Assembly: GCA_947502595.1 (NCBI GenBank)
Contig: CANNAM010000002.1
Location: 1-64,000, forward strand
Source of the DNA: an uncultured Marinicella sp.
Lineage (GTDB): Bacteria > Pseudomonadota > Gammaproteobacteria > Xanthomonadales > Marinicellaceae
Length of the DNA: 64,000 nucleotides
Reading direction: 5' to 3'
Part shown: positions 27,386 to 36,782 of the stretch, piece after piece
Numbering within the stretch: position 1 is the stretch's first letter
Layout: each line of letters opens with the position of its first letter
The notes under the pieces: generated by a model
The model's database searches: none
The model's input: only the letters and a program-made list of their open reading frames with translations
Told to the model about the DNA's origin: nothing
Translations under genes and position numbers: made by a program

Positions 27386-28531
27386 GTGTCACATTACATC
27401 TTGATCACTGGCTACCGCCAACAACTGGCCAAAGCAATTTATCAATTGGGCATCCCATTTTCGGTGGTGACTGAAAAACCACTTAAAACCAGGCCGCCTG
27501 GTGTAGATGAAGTGTTGATTTCACCTTTTTCACAAATCAGCAAAGCATCAGATGCAGTAGACCTAAACCTTAAAAACACCCCCACCCATGTGATTGCTGG
27601 CACTGAAGCAGGCGTTTTCCCTGCTGCAGTGCTCAGGCGAATTTATGCAGCTCGACGCTCTTCTAAAACACTGCTGATCCGTTGTACCGACAAGATGGCA
27701 ATGAAAAAGTACTTGCGTAAACATGACATACCCATGGGCGGTTTTGTCACCCATCACAAAGGCTTAACCGCTGCAGAGCTGGTTGCTCAATTGGGTCTAC
27801 CGGTGGTGGTCAAAGACCGTAAAAACTCAGGTGGGCGCAATGTAGTGGTCGCTGCAACGGCTGAAGCCTTGCAGCCCTTATTGGCTCCTCAACGACTGTA
27901 TGAACAATTTATTACTGCCGTTGAAGGCAGCATCGAATCGTTTGTTGAAGACGGTAAAATCATCTTCACCAACCTAACTGAATACCACACCAATAAAGTA
28001 GCCAATATAGTGCCCGCTGGCTTTGCAGCAGACGAGACTGCTCGCCTTCAAGCGCTGAATGCCAAAGTCATCAAGGCCTTGAATATCAAATGGGGTTTGA
28101 CCCACCTTGAATACTACCGTCATGCGGGAGGTGAACTGTTTGGCGAAGTTGCACTGCGCCCACCTGGTGGTTACATCATGGAATTAATCAAGCGCGCCTA
28201 TGACTTTGATCCTTGGCAGGTATTTGTCCAAGTTGAACTGGGCTTGCCAATCAAGAACTTACCTGCTGATGCAGCCCGCTTTTGTGGCACCGTTTTACTG
28301 CACCCCGGTGCAGGCACTGTTACCAGCATAACGCCACCTGATAACAGCGATTACCCGACCTTAACCAAGGCCAATATTAAGGTCAAACCAGGTGATCAGA
28401 TCAGCCCCCGCCACGGGGTAGGTGAGGACGTCGGTTACTGTATTTTTAGTGCTGAAAAATACACCGCGCTGCGACAAGACATGGATAAAATGTGTAACAA
28501 CAGCCCGATTGAAATTAAACCGGTAGAATAA
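27386..28531 (+). CDS. ATP-grasp family carboxylate-amine/thiol ligase
   Basis: The start is GTG 27386, preceded by GGAG at eight bases. The 381-residue protein has an N-terminal nucleotide-fold domain and a central ATP-grasp domain: TDKMAMKKYLRKHDIPMGGFV, LPVVVKDRKNSGGRNVVV, the gating YEQFI, and the metal-binding GEVALRPPGGYIM. Such enzymes join a carboxylate to an amine using ATP. The neighbours give no clue to the substrate. Confidence 0.85.
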   Translation: MSHYILITGYRQQLAKAIYQLGIPFSVVTEKPLKTRPPGVDEVLISPFSQISKASDAVDLNLKNTPTHVIAGTEAGVFPAAVLRRIYAARRSSKTLLIRCTDKMAMKKYLRKHDIPMGGFVTHHKGLTAAELVAQLGLPVVVKDRKNSGGRNVVVAATAEALQPLLAPQRLYEQFITAVEGSIESFVEDGKIIFTNLTEYHTNKVANIVPAGFAADETARLQALNAKVIKALNIKWGLTHLEYYRHAGGELFGEVALRPPGGYIMELIKRAYDFDPWQVFVQVELGLPIKNLPADAARFCGTVLLHPGAGTVTSITPPDNSDYPTLTKANIKVKPGDQISPRHGVGEDVGYCIFSAEKYTALRQDMDKMCNNSPIEIKPVE

Positions 28532-28700
28532 AGTCACAGACATGGATAAACAAAGCCACCGTAAATAACATTCAACCTGAATCAACCCCTTGTATTGCTA
28601 TTTATCTCTGAGTCCGTTCAACCATGGTAAAATATCATTTGGAATCACAGCATTGTGTTGTCGATAAAACCTAAACAACAAAAACACCAGGGTGGACTGA

Positions 28701-29054
28701 ATGTCTTATATTGATGGATTTGTGGCCGCAGTACCCACAGAAAATAAACAACTGTACATTGAACATGCGAAATTATCGTTTCAGGTTTTTAAAGACCATG
28801 GCGCACTGAAAATCACTGAAGCTTGGGGCGATGATGTGCCAGATGGGGAAGTGACTTCATTACCCATGGCGGTGAAATGTGAGGCCGGTGAAACCGTGGT
28901 TTTTTCCACCGTTGTCTGGCCATCTAAAGCAGTTCGAGACGCTGGTTGGCAAGCCATAATGGAAGACCCAAGAATGCACCCAGACCAAAACCCAATGCCT
29001 TTTGATGGCAAGCGATTAATCTACGGTGGATTCGACGTCATACTAGAAGGCTGA
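28701..29054 (+). CDS. DUF1428 family protein
   Basis: The 117-residue protein matches DUF1428 throughout: SYIDGFVAAVPTENKQLYIEHA, TEAWGDDVPDGEVTSLPMAVK, VFSTVVWPSKAVRDAGWQAIM and DPRMHPDQNPMPFDGKRLIY. The fold is a dimeric alpha/beta barrel. The role is unknown. An AGGGTGG ribosome-binding site precedes the ATG. The stop overlaps the ATG of the next gene (TGATG), so the two are coupled. Confidence 0.92.
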   Translation: MSYIDGFVAAVPTENKQLYIEHAKLSFQVFKDHGALKITEAWGDDVPDGEVTSLPMAVKCEAGETVVFSTVVWPSKAVRDAGWQAIMEDPRMHPDQNPMPFDGKRLIYGGFDVILEG

Positions 29055-29428
29055 TGCGTAAAATAAATGACTTCAAGCCTTTTGTTCCATCAAATGATTA
29101 TGCTGAATCGAAAGCCTTTTACCAATGCCTGGGTTTCAGCGTAAACTGGGATGATGGAGAAGTTTGTGAAATAGACACCAATTTTGGATTCCGCTTTTTA
29201 CTGCTGCCAAAAAATCATAATAATTATGCGCACAGCTTGATGTTGCATTTTATGGTCAACTCTGCTCAACAATGGTATGACCATTTCAAAGCAGTGCAGT
29301 TGGTGGAAAAGTTTAAAGGCACTAAAGTTTCACAGCCCGAATTGATGCCTTGGGGTTTGTTAATTACCCATGTTTGGGACCCCGCTGGTGTGTTGTTGCA
29401 TTTTGCAGAAAAACCCACTGATAATTGA
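29054..29428 (+). CDS. Glyoxalase/bleomycin-resistance (VOC) superfamily protein
   Basis: The 124-residue protein is a single VOC unit of two beta-alpha-beta-beta-beta modules: KPFVPSNDYAESKAFYQCLGFS, FRFLLLPKN, LMLHFMVNSAQQWYDHF, WGLLITHVWDPAGVLLHFAE. The family includes antibiotic-binding proteins and metal-dependent lyases. The metal site is not clear here, so no reaction is assigned. It is translationally coupled to the DUF1428 gene by a one-base overlap. Confidence 0.85.
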   Translation: MRKINDFKPFVPSNDYAESKAFYQCLGFSVNWDDGEVCEIDTNFGFRFLLLPKNHNNYAHSLMLHFMVNSAQQWYDHFKAVQLVEKFKGTKVSQPELMPWGLLITHVWDPAGVLLHFAEKPTDN

Positions 29429-29541
29429 TGAACCACTCAAACAATAAAAGATTGCAGCATTTTATCCCCCAAGCTGAACAATCAACAGGAATACATGCAC
29501 CGTAATTGCTGTGATTAACCCCACTTTAAGAGACCATTTTT

Positions 29542-30075
29542 ATGGCAATCAAGCCAACCATATATAAACTCAATATTGCCATTTCAGACTTTAACCGTGA
29601 TTATTATGACACGGTAAGTTTGACTGTTGCTCTGCACCCTTCAGAAAACCTGGCAAGGATGATGGCCAGAATCGTGGCCTACTGCCTCAATATGCAAGAC
29701 AACATCACTTTCACCAAAGGACTTTCACAAGTTGACGAGCCAGATATTTGGGTCAAGACCTTGGATGATCAAATCACTTTGTGGATTGACATGGGCGAAC
29801 CTTCAGCGGATCGCATCAAAAAGTCCAGCCGCTTGGCACCGCAGGTCAAAGTCTATAGTTTCAACAGCAAATCTGATACCTGGTGGGAACAAACTAAAAA
29901 CAAAGTACAGCAATTCAGCAAGGTTAAATTCTATCAATTCGATTGGTCACAGGTTCAAGCTTTGGCCACTTTCGCTCAACGCAATATGCATTGGTCGCTG
30001 AGCATCAGCGGTGATACTGTCTACATTGCTGCTGAGGACCAGGCATGTGAATTGTTGATCAAAGCACTTACTTAA
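29542..30075 (+). CDS. yaeQ: YaeQ family protein
   Basis: The 177-residue protein matches YaeQ over its whole length: KPTIYKLNIAISDFNRDYY, TVALHPSENLARMMARIVAYCL, GLSQVDEPDIWVKTLDDQITLWID and GEPSADRIKKSSR. The family has a restriction-nuclease-like (PD-D/ExK-related) fold. An old link to haemolysin expression in E. coli is weak, and the true role is unknown. The sugE gene follows after 23 bases. Confidence 0.94.
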   Translation: MAIKPTIYKLNIAISDFNRDYYDTVSLTVALHPSENLARMMARIVAYCLNMQDNITFTKGLSQVDEPDIWVKTLDDQITLWIDMGEPSADRIKKSSRLAPQVKVYSFNSKSDTWWEQTKNKVQQFSKVKFYQFDWSQVQALATFAQRNMHWSLSISGDTVYIAAEDQACELLIKALT

Positions 30076-30098
30076 GGAAATCCTGAAGGAGATTAAAT

Positions 30099-30431
30099 AT
30101 GGCATGGGTTTATTTGGCAGTGGCAGGCTTGTTTGAATGTGCTTGGGCAATAGGCATCAAATACACAGATGGTTTTACTAAACCACTGCCTACTGTGTTG
30201 ACTTTAACTGCAATGGCCATCAGCTTGTGGCTGTTGTCAGTCGCCATGAAAACCATTCCCATTGGCACAGCCTATGCCGTGTGGACTGGGATTGGTGCAG
30301 TGGGTGTGGCTATACTGGGCATGTTGTTGTTTGATGAGTCTAAAGACATATTAAGAATATTTTGTCTGTTACTCATCATTTCAGGCATTGTTGGCCTTAA
30401 ATTGGTTTCATCAAACACTACAGGCACTTGA
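30099..30431 (+). CDS. sugE: SMR family exporter SugE/Gdx
   Basis: The 110-residue, four-helix protein has the SMR-family glutamate in helix 1 ([16 protein letters not shown]) and the loop [15 protein letters not shown]. The WAIGIKYT-type first helix is typical of SugE, now called Gdx, which exports guanidinium in exchange for protons. No guanidine riboswitch is visible in the short 23-base gap upstream, so expression probably comes from the yaeQ transcript. Confidence 0.92.
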   Translation: MAWVYLAVAGLFECAWAIGIKYTDGFTKPLPTVLTLTAMAISLWLLSVAMKTIPIGTAYAVWTGIGAVGVAILGMLLFDESKDILRIFCLLLIISGIVGLKLVSSNTTGT

Positions 30432-30582
30432 TAAACTGATGGCACCCAGGCCAGTCACTATCACCCAATTAAATCACGGTTCATCAACCAACACTATACG
30501 GATGAAAATATCTTTGGATATGTTTCGACTACCAACTCACTTGATTCGGTATAATTGACCCATTCAAAAATCAAACAAAATC

Positions 30583-31629
30583 ATGGCTACGGAATCAATC
30601 ACCCTCACCCAACCTGACGATTGGCATGTTCACTTGCGCGATGGTGAAATGTTACACCAAGTAGCTGGGTACACGGCACGCCAGTTTGGTCGCGCCATCA
30701 TTATGCCCAATCTCCCAACGCCAGTAACCACTGTTGCCATGGCCAGCGCTTACCGTCAGCGCATCTTGGCAGCCACGCAAGCATACCCTGAATTCAAGCC
30801 ATTGATGACCGCCTATTTGACCGACACCATCGGGCCACAGGAGCTGATCTCTGGCCATCAACAAGGTGTATTCACCGCAGCCAAACTCTACCCAGCCAAT
30901 GCCACCACCAATTCAAGTTTTGGTGTCAGCGACATCAAGAAAATCTATCCTGTGCTTGAAGCCATGCAAAAAATCGGCATGCCCTTATTGGTACATGGTG
31001 AAGTGGTCAGTAATGAGATTGATATTTTCGATAGAGAAGCGGTGTTTATTGATGAGATCATGCAGCCTTTGCTGCGTGACTTGCCCGAATTGAAAGTGGT
31101 GTTTGAACACATCACCACCCAAGATGCAGCCGACTTTGTTGTATCGCAAAGCGCGAACATCGCAGCAACCATCACCGTGCATCATTTACAAATCAACCGC
31201 AACCACATGCTGGTCGGTGGTATCAAACCACACTTGTACTGTTTACCTGTTGCTAAACGTGAAATACACCGTTTGGCACTGCGAAAAGCCGCCACATCAG
31301 GCAGTCAAAAGTTCTTCCTCGGTACCGATACTGCACCACACGCCATTGGTGATAAAGAGAGTGCTTGTGGTTGTGCCGGTATTTTCAGCGCACCACATGC
31401 ACTGGAAAACTACGCACAGGTGTTTGAAGAAGAGGGTGCACTGGAAAATTTGGAGGCTTTTGCGTCACTGAATGGCCCGGCTTTTTATGGCCTGCCCGTG
31501 AACCAAAAGAAAATCACTCTAGTCAAAGAAAATCAACAAATACCATCCACCTTTGGTCAACAAGCCTTATTGGTTTCACCTTATAAAGCAGGTGAAACGC
31601 TGGCTTGGCGTTTGCTCAGCGAACAATAA
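30583..31629 (+). CDS. pyrC: Dihydroorotase
   Basis: The 348-residue enzyme has the class II dihydroorotase layout: metal ligands in [10 protein letters not shown], the carboxylated lysine region [29 protein letters not shown], and the catalytic GTDTAPH. It closes carbamoyl-aspartate to dihydroorotate in pyrimidine synthesis. It has no other pyr genes beside it, as is usual for pyrC. It ends upstream of two hairpins. Confidence 0.96.
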   Translation: MATESITLTQPDDWHVHLRDGEMLHQVAGYTARQFGRAIIMPNLPTPVTTVAMASAYRQRILAATQAYPEFKPLMTAYLTDTIGPQELISGHQQGVFTAAKLYPANATTNSSFGVSDIKKIYPVLEAMQKIGMPLLVHGEVVSNEIDIFDREAVFIDEIMQPLLRDLPELKVVFEHITTQDAADFVVSQSANIAATITVHHLQINRNHMLVGGIKPHLYCLPVAKREIHRLALRKAATSGSQKFFLGTDTAPHAIGDKESACGCAGIFSAPHALENYAQVFEEEGALENLEAFASLNGPAFYGLPVNQKKITLVKENQQIPSTFGQQALLVSPYKAGETLAWRLLSEQ

Positions 31630-31720
31630 ACAATCACATAAGATTTTTGTGAATTAAGTAAGTATAACTTAAGTCGCTATGTGTGCCCGCATATGCATCA
31701 CATACAGTGAAGTTCAATAA

Positions 31721-31759
31721 GGTTTAGACGGCTTTGCTTATCCTTTTGCAGTCTAAACC
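31721..31759. repeat. 9-bp inverted repeat with a long loop
   Basis: GGTTTAGAC at 31721-31729 pairs perfectly with GTCTAAACC at 31751-31759, followed by TTTAATTT on the plus strand. It may end the pyrC transcript. Confidence 0.4.
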
Positions 31760-31946
31760 TTTAATTTCAACTCGCAAAACCAAGATTTAAAAATGCGCCA
31801 GATGGATGTAGCTAATAAAGCAGCTGCAAACGTCATTATCCTGTTGCATGGCAAAAACTTTTCAGGCTATTATGCAGAGCAAAAGTAAAGATCAGTTGGC
31901 GTCACAAAGAATTATGGTCTTTTATTGCAGTTTAATTACTGCCAAT

Positions 31947-31974
31947 AAAAACGCCCACTGATGTGGGCGTTTTA
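31947..31974. terminator. Rho-independent terminator, bidirectional
   Basis: AAAACGCCCAC and GTGGGCGTTTT form a stem around TGAT, with an A-run on the left and a T-run on the right. It can therefore end transcripts from both pyrC and the convergent gene at 32013-33767. Confidence 0.85.
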
Positions 31975-32012
31975 TCGAACTATATACTGTGTTAACCACA
32001 GCAACTTAGGCT

Positions 32013-33767
32013 TTAATCTAAGAATTCAGTCCAACCAGATGTCCATGCTGTAGATTGGTCTTTAAAGGCACCAATGTAATTCACTTTATCAAAGAAAGGT
32101 CCCCATTTTTCCGCATCAATAGCCATACCAGTAGGTGTATCTGTGGTTGGGTATATGCCATTTAAAGCAGGGTCAATCACCCTATTACCAGGCTGTGCTT
32201 CAAAAAAAGATTGCACTGTAAATGTATCTTCAGCTTCTTCTTTGAAGTTAAGGTCACAACTGATGACCATGTTTTCCATGGTCAACGTACCGGTTAAATT
32301 TTCTGGGGTACCCGCAGCATCAAAAGTAGCTACAGAATCCAAATCAATACATTCTTCAAATCCAGTTACAATAACATTAGTAAAATTAGCACCTGTACCA
32401 CGACGTAAAACCATACCCGTAGTCGTTTTATCCTCAGAAGGACCGCCGATGAATGTTGCATTAGCGATCATAGGCTGAGAACGGGGCGTAGCTTCGTTGT
32501 TGTTTTCAAAGTTATCGGCTTCAATACCACGCTCTTTAACTGACGAAGCGTTTGGGTTTTGTTTAACCAAGACATACTGTAAATTACCCTGCCAGCCATG
32601 GGTCCAGTCCAATGAATCATCTTTGATATCTGTCATTACCAAATGCTTGGCATTGGCTGTACCACCATAAAATTCAATACCATCATCTTCGTTGGCATGA
32701 ATTTGAATGTAATCTAAAACAGTTCCTGAACCGGCACCTTGAACAGACAAACCATTTAATTCGTCTTCGTCGTTGATACGAAAACCACCAAATTGAATGC
32801 GCACGTATTTAATTACACCACTGGAATCATAGGGGTCATCTCCACCATATAAACCAGAACCACCTTCACCAACTGCTTCACATTGTCCGAAAGGAACAGA
32901 GTCATCACAAATATTCAATGGCGCTTTACCAGAGATGATTAATCCACCCCAATTACCTGAACCAGCTTCTGGAGATGATGCATTGTATGGGCCTGTAAAC
33001 ACAATAGGTGCTGTTGGTGTGCCTTCGGCAAAAATTTTAGAACCACGTTGTACTGCCATGAAATCATTACCCGACACACCCAAAACACGTGTACCTGGTT
33101 CGATGGTTAAATTGGCTGTTGTGCCGCCGTCTTCACCAACGAAAACAGGTCCATTCAACACCCAATTGGTGTTGTTAGTCAACGTTTTGTTGCCGGTCAA
33201 AGTGCCTTGGATGATACAAGTTCTAGGCTGTTGTGCTGGTGTTGAAAATGATGGACAAGATGTGAATTCAACTTGGTAAGGACATACATCGGCATCACGA
33301 GCGTTCAAGCCTTGGCCATCGAAAGGAGTGAGTTCAAAACTTAAGTCAGTGTTATCTATCAAATCCGTGCTGATGTTATCAATTGTAGCTGAGATTTTAG
33401 TACAGCTATCAAAGGTCATTGTTAAATCAGCAAAATCAAGAACAGAAACAGTACCTGATGAGTTTAAAGTACTGCCTATGTGTTCTACAGTTTTTAATGC
33501 AAAGTCAACACTGCTGTCGCCAGCATTTACAAAGCTTTGAGCAGAAACCCAAGTTGGTTGACCTGCTGTGTCATAAACATAACCGGTTAAGTTCAGCAAA
33601 CCCCTTTCTGGCCCAACTTTAACGTAATCCAAAGCCCAGCCAGTTCTTGTTTGAACGTCTGTTCTGTACCAAAGGCCATTAAAATTGGCATCTACATTGA
33701 TTGCATCTGCTGCTGTTGCTGCAAATAGGCCGCCTAAGATGGCGGTTTTGATGGGAGTCATTTTCAT
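32013..33767 (-). CDS. Large exported beta-rich protein with a Pho-box-like array upstream
   Basis: I start at ATG 33767, which follows GAGG and gives a signal peptide (MKMTPIKTAILGGLFAATAADA). Starting further upstream would place the Pho-like boxes inside the gene. The 584-residue product has an N-terminal domain (FNGLWYRTDVQ, GWALDYV, YVYDTAGQPTWVSAQ). A longer part follows with NLTIEPGTRVLG, GNWGGLIISGKAPLN, IKYVRIQFGG and QIHANEDDGIEF, which reads like an irregular parallel beta-helix. Similar proteins occur near TonB-dependent receptors. It is probably secreted or surface-attached. It may capture or hydrolyse the substrate of the divergent transport system (inference). Confidence 0.75.
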   Translation of the reverse strand: MKMTPIKTAILGGLFAATAADAINVDANFNGLWYRTDVQTRTGWALDYVKVGPERGLLNLTGYVYDTAGQPTWVSAQSFVNAGDSSVDFALKTVEHIGSTLNSSGTVSVLDFADLTMTFDSCTKISATIDNISTDLIDNTDLSFELTPFDGQGLNARDADVCPYQVEFTSCPSFSTPAQQPRTCIIQGTLTGNKTLTNNTNWVLNGPVFVGEDGGTTANLTIEPGTRVLGVSGNDFMAVQRGSKIFAEGTPTAPIVFTGPYNASSPEAGSGNWGGLIISGKAPLNICDDSVPFGQCEAVGEGGSGLYGGDDPYDSSGVIKYVRIQFGGFRINDEDELNGLSVQGAGSGTVLDYIQIHANEDDGIEFYGGTANAKHLVMTDIKDDSLDWTHGWQGNLQYVLVKQNPNASSVKERGIEADNFENNNEATPRSQPMIANATFIGGPSEDKTTTGMVLRRGTGANFTNVIVTGFEECIDLDSVATFDAAGTPENLTGTLTMENMVISCDLNFKEEAEDTFTVQSFFEAQPGNRVIDPALNGIYPTTDTPTGMAIDAEKWGPFFDKVNYIGAFKDQSTAWTSGWTEFLD

Positions 33768-33831
33768 GTCAAAAACCTCGTTTTTTAAATAAAAGAAAAC
33801 GTCAATGATAAGAAGATACTGTGTCATCTCT

Positions 33832-33860
33832 GTGACACAAATATGAAGATTGTGTGACAG
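33832..33860 (-). promoter_or_regulatory. Pho-box-like array facing the exported-protein gene
   Basis: Read on the minus strand, three 7-mers stand at 11-base intervals: CTGTCAC (33860-33854), TCTTCAT (33849-33843) and GTGTCAC (33838-33832), each separated by four bases. PhoB boxes are direct repeats of CTGTCAT-like 7-mers with 4-base AT-rich spacers. The array ends about 65 bases before the ATG at 33767. Confidence 0.65.
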
Positions 33861-33918
33861 CAAAGCTCCCTATTCCTTGATATATAAAAAGGTTTTATAT
33901 TTAAAGAAAATGTCACAG

Positions 33919-33947
33919 ACGTCACCTAACTGTCATATTAGGTTCAT
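33919..33947 (+). promoter_or_regulatory. Pho-box-like array facing the TonB operon
   Basis: Three 7-mers lie at 11-base intervals: ACGTCAC (33919-33925), CTGTCAT (33930-33936, identical to consensus) and GGTTCAT (33941-33947). The array ends 35 bases before the ATG at 33983, where an activator would be expected to replace the -35 element. Confidence 0.6.
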
Positions 33948-33982
33948 AAAATTACCGCAAATTTTATGCAATTAATTCCATC

Positions 33983-34777
33983 ATGACTTTATTCAAACTA
34001 CCGAAATGCAACTTTAAGGCCTCGGCTTTAAAGTTTTCCTTATTGACTTTGGTCTCAACCTACGCAAACGTCACTTTGGCTCAAAGCAGCGATGAGCAGT
34101 TGATTCAAAACTTAATCAAATTGCGTGGGCAAGTAGAAGATTTGCAAGCTGAACTGCAAATCATGAAAGCTGAACACACGCAATCAATGACCTACTTAAA
34201 TACACGTAAAACAGAACTGGAAGCCAATCTAGACAGAAAGCGATTACAGACTAAGCAGTCGGAGACTGAACTGCTTAAGTTGCAAGAAAAGATCAAATCA
34301 TTGGGTGCCGATTCCGAACAAATGATTCCAGATGTAATGTCTTATGCTGCAAGCATTAAACAAGGCATTGAGTACGGGATTCCTTTTAAGGTAATAGAAA
34401 GAACATCTGTTGTTGAAGGTGTTGAAAGGGACCTAATAGGCAGAAAAATCACCTCTCAACATGCCATCAATCGATTGTGGGCATTTTTAGAAGATGAAAT
34501 GCGATTGGCCAAAGAAAATGCCATTTACTCGCAAACGGTTCAACTGAATGGTGAAAATGTGTTGGTTGATGTAGCGAAGTTGGGCACGGTCATGATGTAT
34601 TTTAAAACCCGCGACAATTTCTATGGCCAAGCTGTTCGTCAAGGCCAATCATGGGAATTCAATGTTTTTGAAAATGCCACAGAAGCAGAAGCGGTAGCAA
34701 CGTTATTCGATTCATTGAAAAAACAAATCAGACAAGGCCTTTTTACTTTGCCTTTGAACTTACAAACGCAAGGTTGA
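33983..34777 (+). CDS. DUF3450 family periplasmic coiled-coil protein of the TonB cluster
   Basis: The 264-residue protein has a signal peptide (to about residue 33, ANVTLAQ), a long coiled coil (about 40-115) and a C-terminal globular part containing IPFKVIERT, AINRLWAFLEDEMRLA and WEFNVFENATEAEAVATLF. DUF3450 genes typically open TonB clusters of the Vibrio TonB2 type. The stop is 12 bases before the TtpC-like start. It probably works with the TtpC-like protein in the periplasm. The exact role is unknown. Confidence 0.9.
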   Translation: MTLFKLPKCNFKASALKFSLLTLVSTYANVTLAQSSDEQLIQNLIKLRGQVEDLQAELQIMKAEHTQSMTYLNTRKTELEANLDRKRLQTKQSETELLKLQEKIKSLGADSEQMIPDVMSYAASIKQGIEYGIPFKVIERTSVVEGVERDLIGRKITSQHAINRLWAFLEDEMRLAKENAIYSQTVQLNGENVLVDVAKLGTVMMYFKTRDNFYGQAVRQGQSWEFNVFENATEAEAVATLFDSLKKQIRQGLFTLPLNLQTQG

Positions 34778-34789
34778 TTGGAGTACATC

Positions 34790-36172
34790 ATGAGAAAAAT
34801 AGTTATTATTATATTGTTGGCTTTCTGCGCCATCACATGGGCACAAGAAAATACTGAAACAGCAGCTGTTGAAACAGCCCCATTACCTAAGGTTGATGAA
34901 GCAAAGTCTCAGGTTGATATTCAGCTGGCCTACAAAAAAGAGTATGCTTTTTTAAGTGGGCAGGTGGCCAATATTCAATCCCGTATCGAACAATACGACG
35001 CAACTGCTGAATCTGAAAAAAGCGAAATTGAAGACGCAATTTCAGTCCTTGAAACTCAATTGCTGAATGCAGAAACAGAAGCCTCATCACTAGAGGATGA
35101 AATTTATGAAATTCAACGGAATTCAGAATCAGCCCAAGACAATCAAGGCTTGATGGAATCTACCCTCATTCAAGCGTCATCGACCTTGACTGAGTATGGT
35201 TTCGAAGGCTTCGGAGACAACAGCTCATTGAGCGATTTGAAAAAAATATCACTGCTGATCAATCAAGCCAATGCGCTGATTAAAAAACAGGCAACCATAA
35301 CAAAACGTCCAGGTGAATTTTTCCTGCCTAACGGCACCAAGGTCAAAGGTGAAATTTTACATGTGGGCCAAGTGGCCTCATACGGTAAAAGTGTACAAGG
35401 TGGTGGTGTCTTGGCACCAGCAGGTGAAATACAATTCAAAGTTTGGGCTGACAACGGACAAGCCGTAGACGTGGATGTATTTGGCAGTAAAAATTCAGGC
35501 TTGCTTCCTGTGTTCTTATATGAATCTTCTGTCAAAGCAATTGAGGAAAAAGAAGGTAAAACAGTATTATCTGTAATTAACTCAGGTGGCGTAATAGCTT
35601 GGGTCATCGCTATTTTGGGTTTGTTTGCCTTGTTACTTATCACCATGCGAATTGGCTTTCTGAAAAGCGCTTCAGCCAGTACTGAGAAATTATTGGCTCA
35701 TGTGGTAGGGAAAATCAAAGCCAATGATTTGCAAGCAGCCATTGACTATGCCAGTTCAAAATCTTCATCATCGGCACGGGTTTTATTGTCTGCTTTACGT
35801 AATCTGAATCGAGACCGAGACCACCTAGAAGACATTATTTCGGAATCAATTTTGCATGAATCTGCTCAATTGAATCGATTTGGTTCTTTGATTATGGTGA
35901 TTGCTACTGTGGCTCCTTTATTGGGCTTGTTAGGTACAGTAACTGGAATGATTTCAACATTCGACATCATTACAGAATTTGGTACCGGTGATCCTAAATT
36001 ATTGTCGGGTGGTATTTCTATTGCATTGGTAACCACAGAAGTGGGCTTGGCTGTAGCAATTCCTGCATTGATGTTTGGTAATATTTTGTCAGGATGGGCG
36101 GAGCGCATCAAAGATGACATGGAAAAAGCGGCCTTACGTGCCATCAATGTTTACCAAAAAGTAGCAGAGTAA
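34790..36172 (+). CDS. ttpC: TtpC-like fused MotA/TolQ/ExbB proton-channel protein
   Basis: ATG 34790 follows GGAG at six bases; an upstream TTG is unlikely. The 460-residue protein has a signal peptide (about 1-18), an acidic periplasmic coiled coil (about 45-120), a beta domain with FFLPNGTKVKGEI, then a first membrane helix near residues 265-290 and the ExbB-like core with VAPLLGLLGTVTGMISTF and LSGGISIALVTTEVGLAVAIPALM. In Vibrio TonB2 systems TtpC is required in addition to ExbB, ExbD and TonB. It should couple proton flow to the energising of the receptor. Confidence 0.9.
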   Translation: MRKIVIIILLAFCAITWAQENTETAAVETAPLPKVDEAKSQVDIQLAYKKEYAFLSGQVANIQSRIEQYDATAESEKSEIEDAISVLETQLLNAETEASSLEDEIYEIQRNSESAQDNQGLMESTLIQASSTLTEYGFEGFGDNSSLSDLKKISLLINQANALIKKQATITKRPGEFFLPNGTKVKGEILHVGQVASYGKSVQGGGVLAPAGEIQFKVWADNGQAVDVDVFGSKNSGLLPVFLYESSVKAIEEKEGKTVLSVINSGGVIAWVIAILGLFALLLITMRIGFLKSASASTEKLLAHVVGKIKANDLQAAIDYASSKSSSSARVLLSALRNLNRDRDHLEDIISESILHESAQLNRFGSLIMVIATVAPLLGLLGTVTGMISTFDIITEFGTGDPKLLSGGISIALVTTEVGLAVAIPALMFGNILSGWAERIKDDMEKAALRAINVYQKVAE

Positions 36173-36178
36173 ATAGAG

Positions 36179-36781
36179 ATGAATGTCGTCCAAGAAATCT
36201 TAGGTTATTTGGCATCAGGTGGCTATGTGATGCCACCTTTGGTCATCGCAACCGTGGTGTTGTGGTGGACCCTGGGATATCGAATGATGTCGTTACAACG
36301 AGGCACGGTTCGAGGCACCCGAAACTTAGTTTACCGTTATCTACATGGCAAACTACCCAGCAATAAAGAGGGAATTTTGGTTCGTGCTTTATACAAAGGC
36401 ATGGATTTACGTAAACAAAATTTAACGCATTTACGTCGTCATTTAGATGATGCTTTCGCCGAAGAATACCGTGAAATTAGCAGGTACAAAGTTTTGATAA
36501 AAACACTGGTAATGGTGTCACCATTACTGGGTTTGCTTGGCACCGTTTCGGGCATGATTGAAACTTTTGACTCTTTGGGAAACATGACTTTATTCTCTCA
36601 ATCAGGTGGCATCGCAGGGGGCATCTCTCAAGCCTTGATTACCACGCAAATGGGTTTGGCTGTGTCCATTCCTGGTTTGATAGTAAATGGACTTTTAGAC
36701 AAAAAACAAAAACAACTTGAAATTGATTTGGCTCAATTGAAAGACTTTTTATGCAGCCCTATCCCGGGCTTGGAGGCATAA
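36179..36781 (+). CDS. exbB: ExbB proton-channel subunit
   Basis: The 200-residue protein has three membrane helices and the MotA/TolQ/ExbB core: VMVSPLLGLLGTVSGMIETFDSL and GGISQALITTQMGLAVSIPGLIV. It forms the inner-membrane proton channel with ExbD. It starts six bases after the TtpC-like stop and ends one base before exbD. It carries only the ExbB core, unlike the TtpC-like paralog, so the cluster has two different channel-type subunits. Confidence 0.94.
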   Translation: MNVVQEILGYLASGGYVMPPLVIATVVLWWTLGYRMMSLQRGTVRGTRNLVYRYLHGKLPSNKEGILVRALYKGMDLRKQNLTHLRRHLDDAFAEEYREISRYKVLIKTLVMVSPLLGLLGTVSGMIETFDSLGNMTLFSQSGGIAGGISQALITTQMGLAVSIPGLIVNGLLDKKQKQLEIDLAQLKDFLCSPIPGLEA

Positions 36782-36782
36782 C

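Larger units (their letters stand above)
31630..32012. other. Intergenic region holding two hairpins
   Basis: No gene is seen between convergent pyrC and the Pho-box-controlled gene. The region contains an inverted repeat (31721-31759) and a classical terminator (31947-31974), listed separately. Confidence 0.5.

Noticed and set aside
30076-30098. A guanidine riboswitch before sugE
   Set aside because: The gap from yaeQ is only 23 bases, too short for any known guanidine riboswitch.
33768-33863. A longer N-terminus for the divergent exported protein
   Set aside because: It would add 32 residues before a clean signal peptide, lacks a ribosome-binding site, and would cover the Pho-like repeats.
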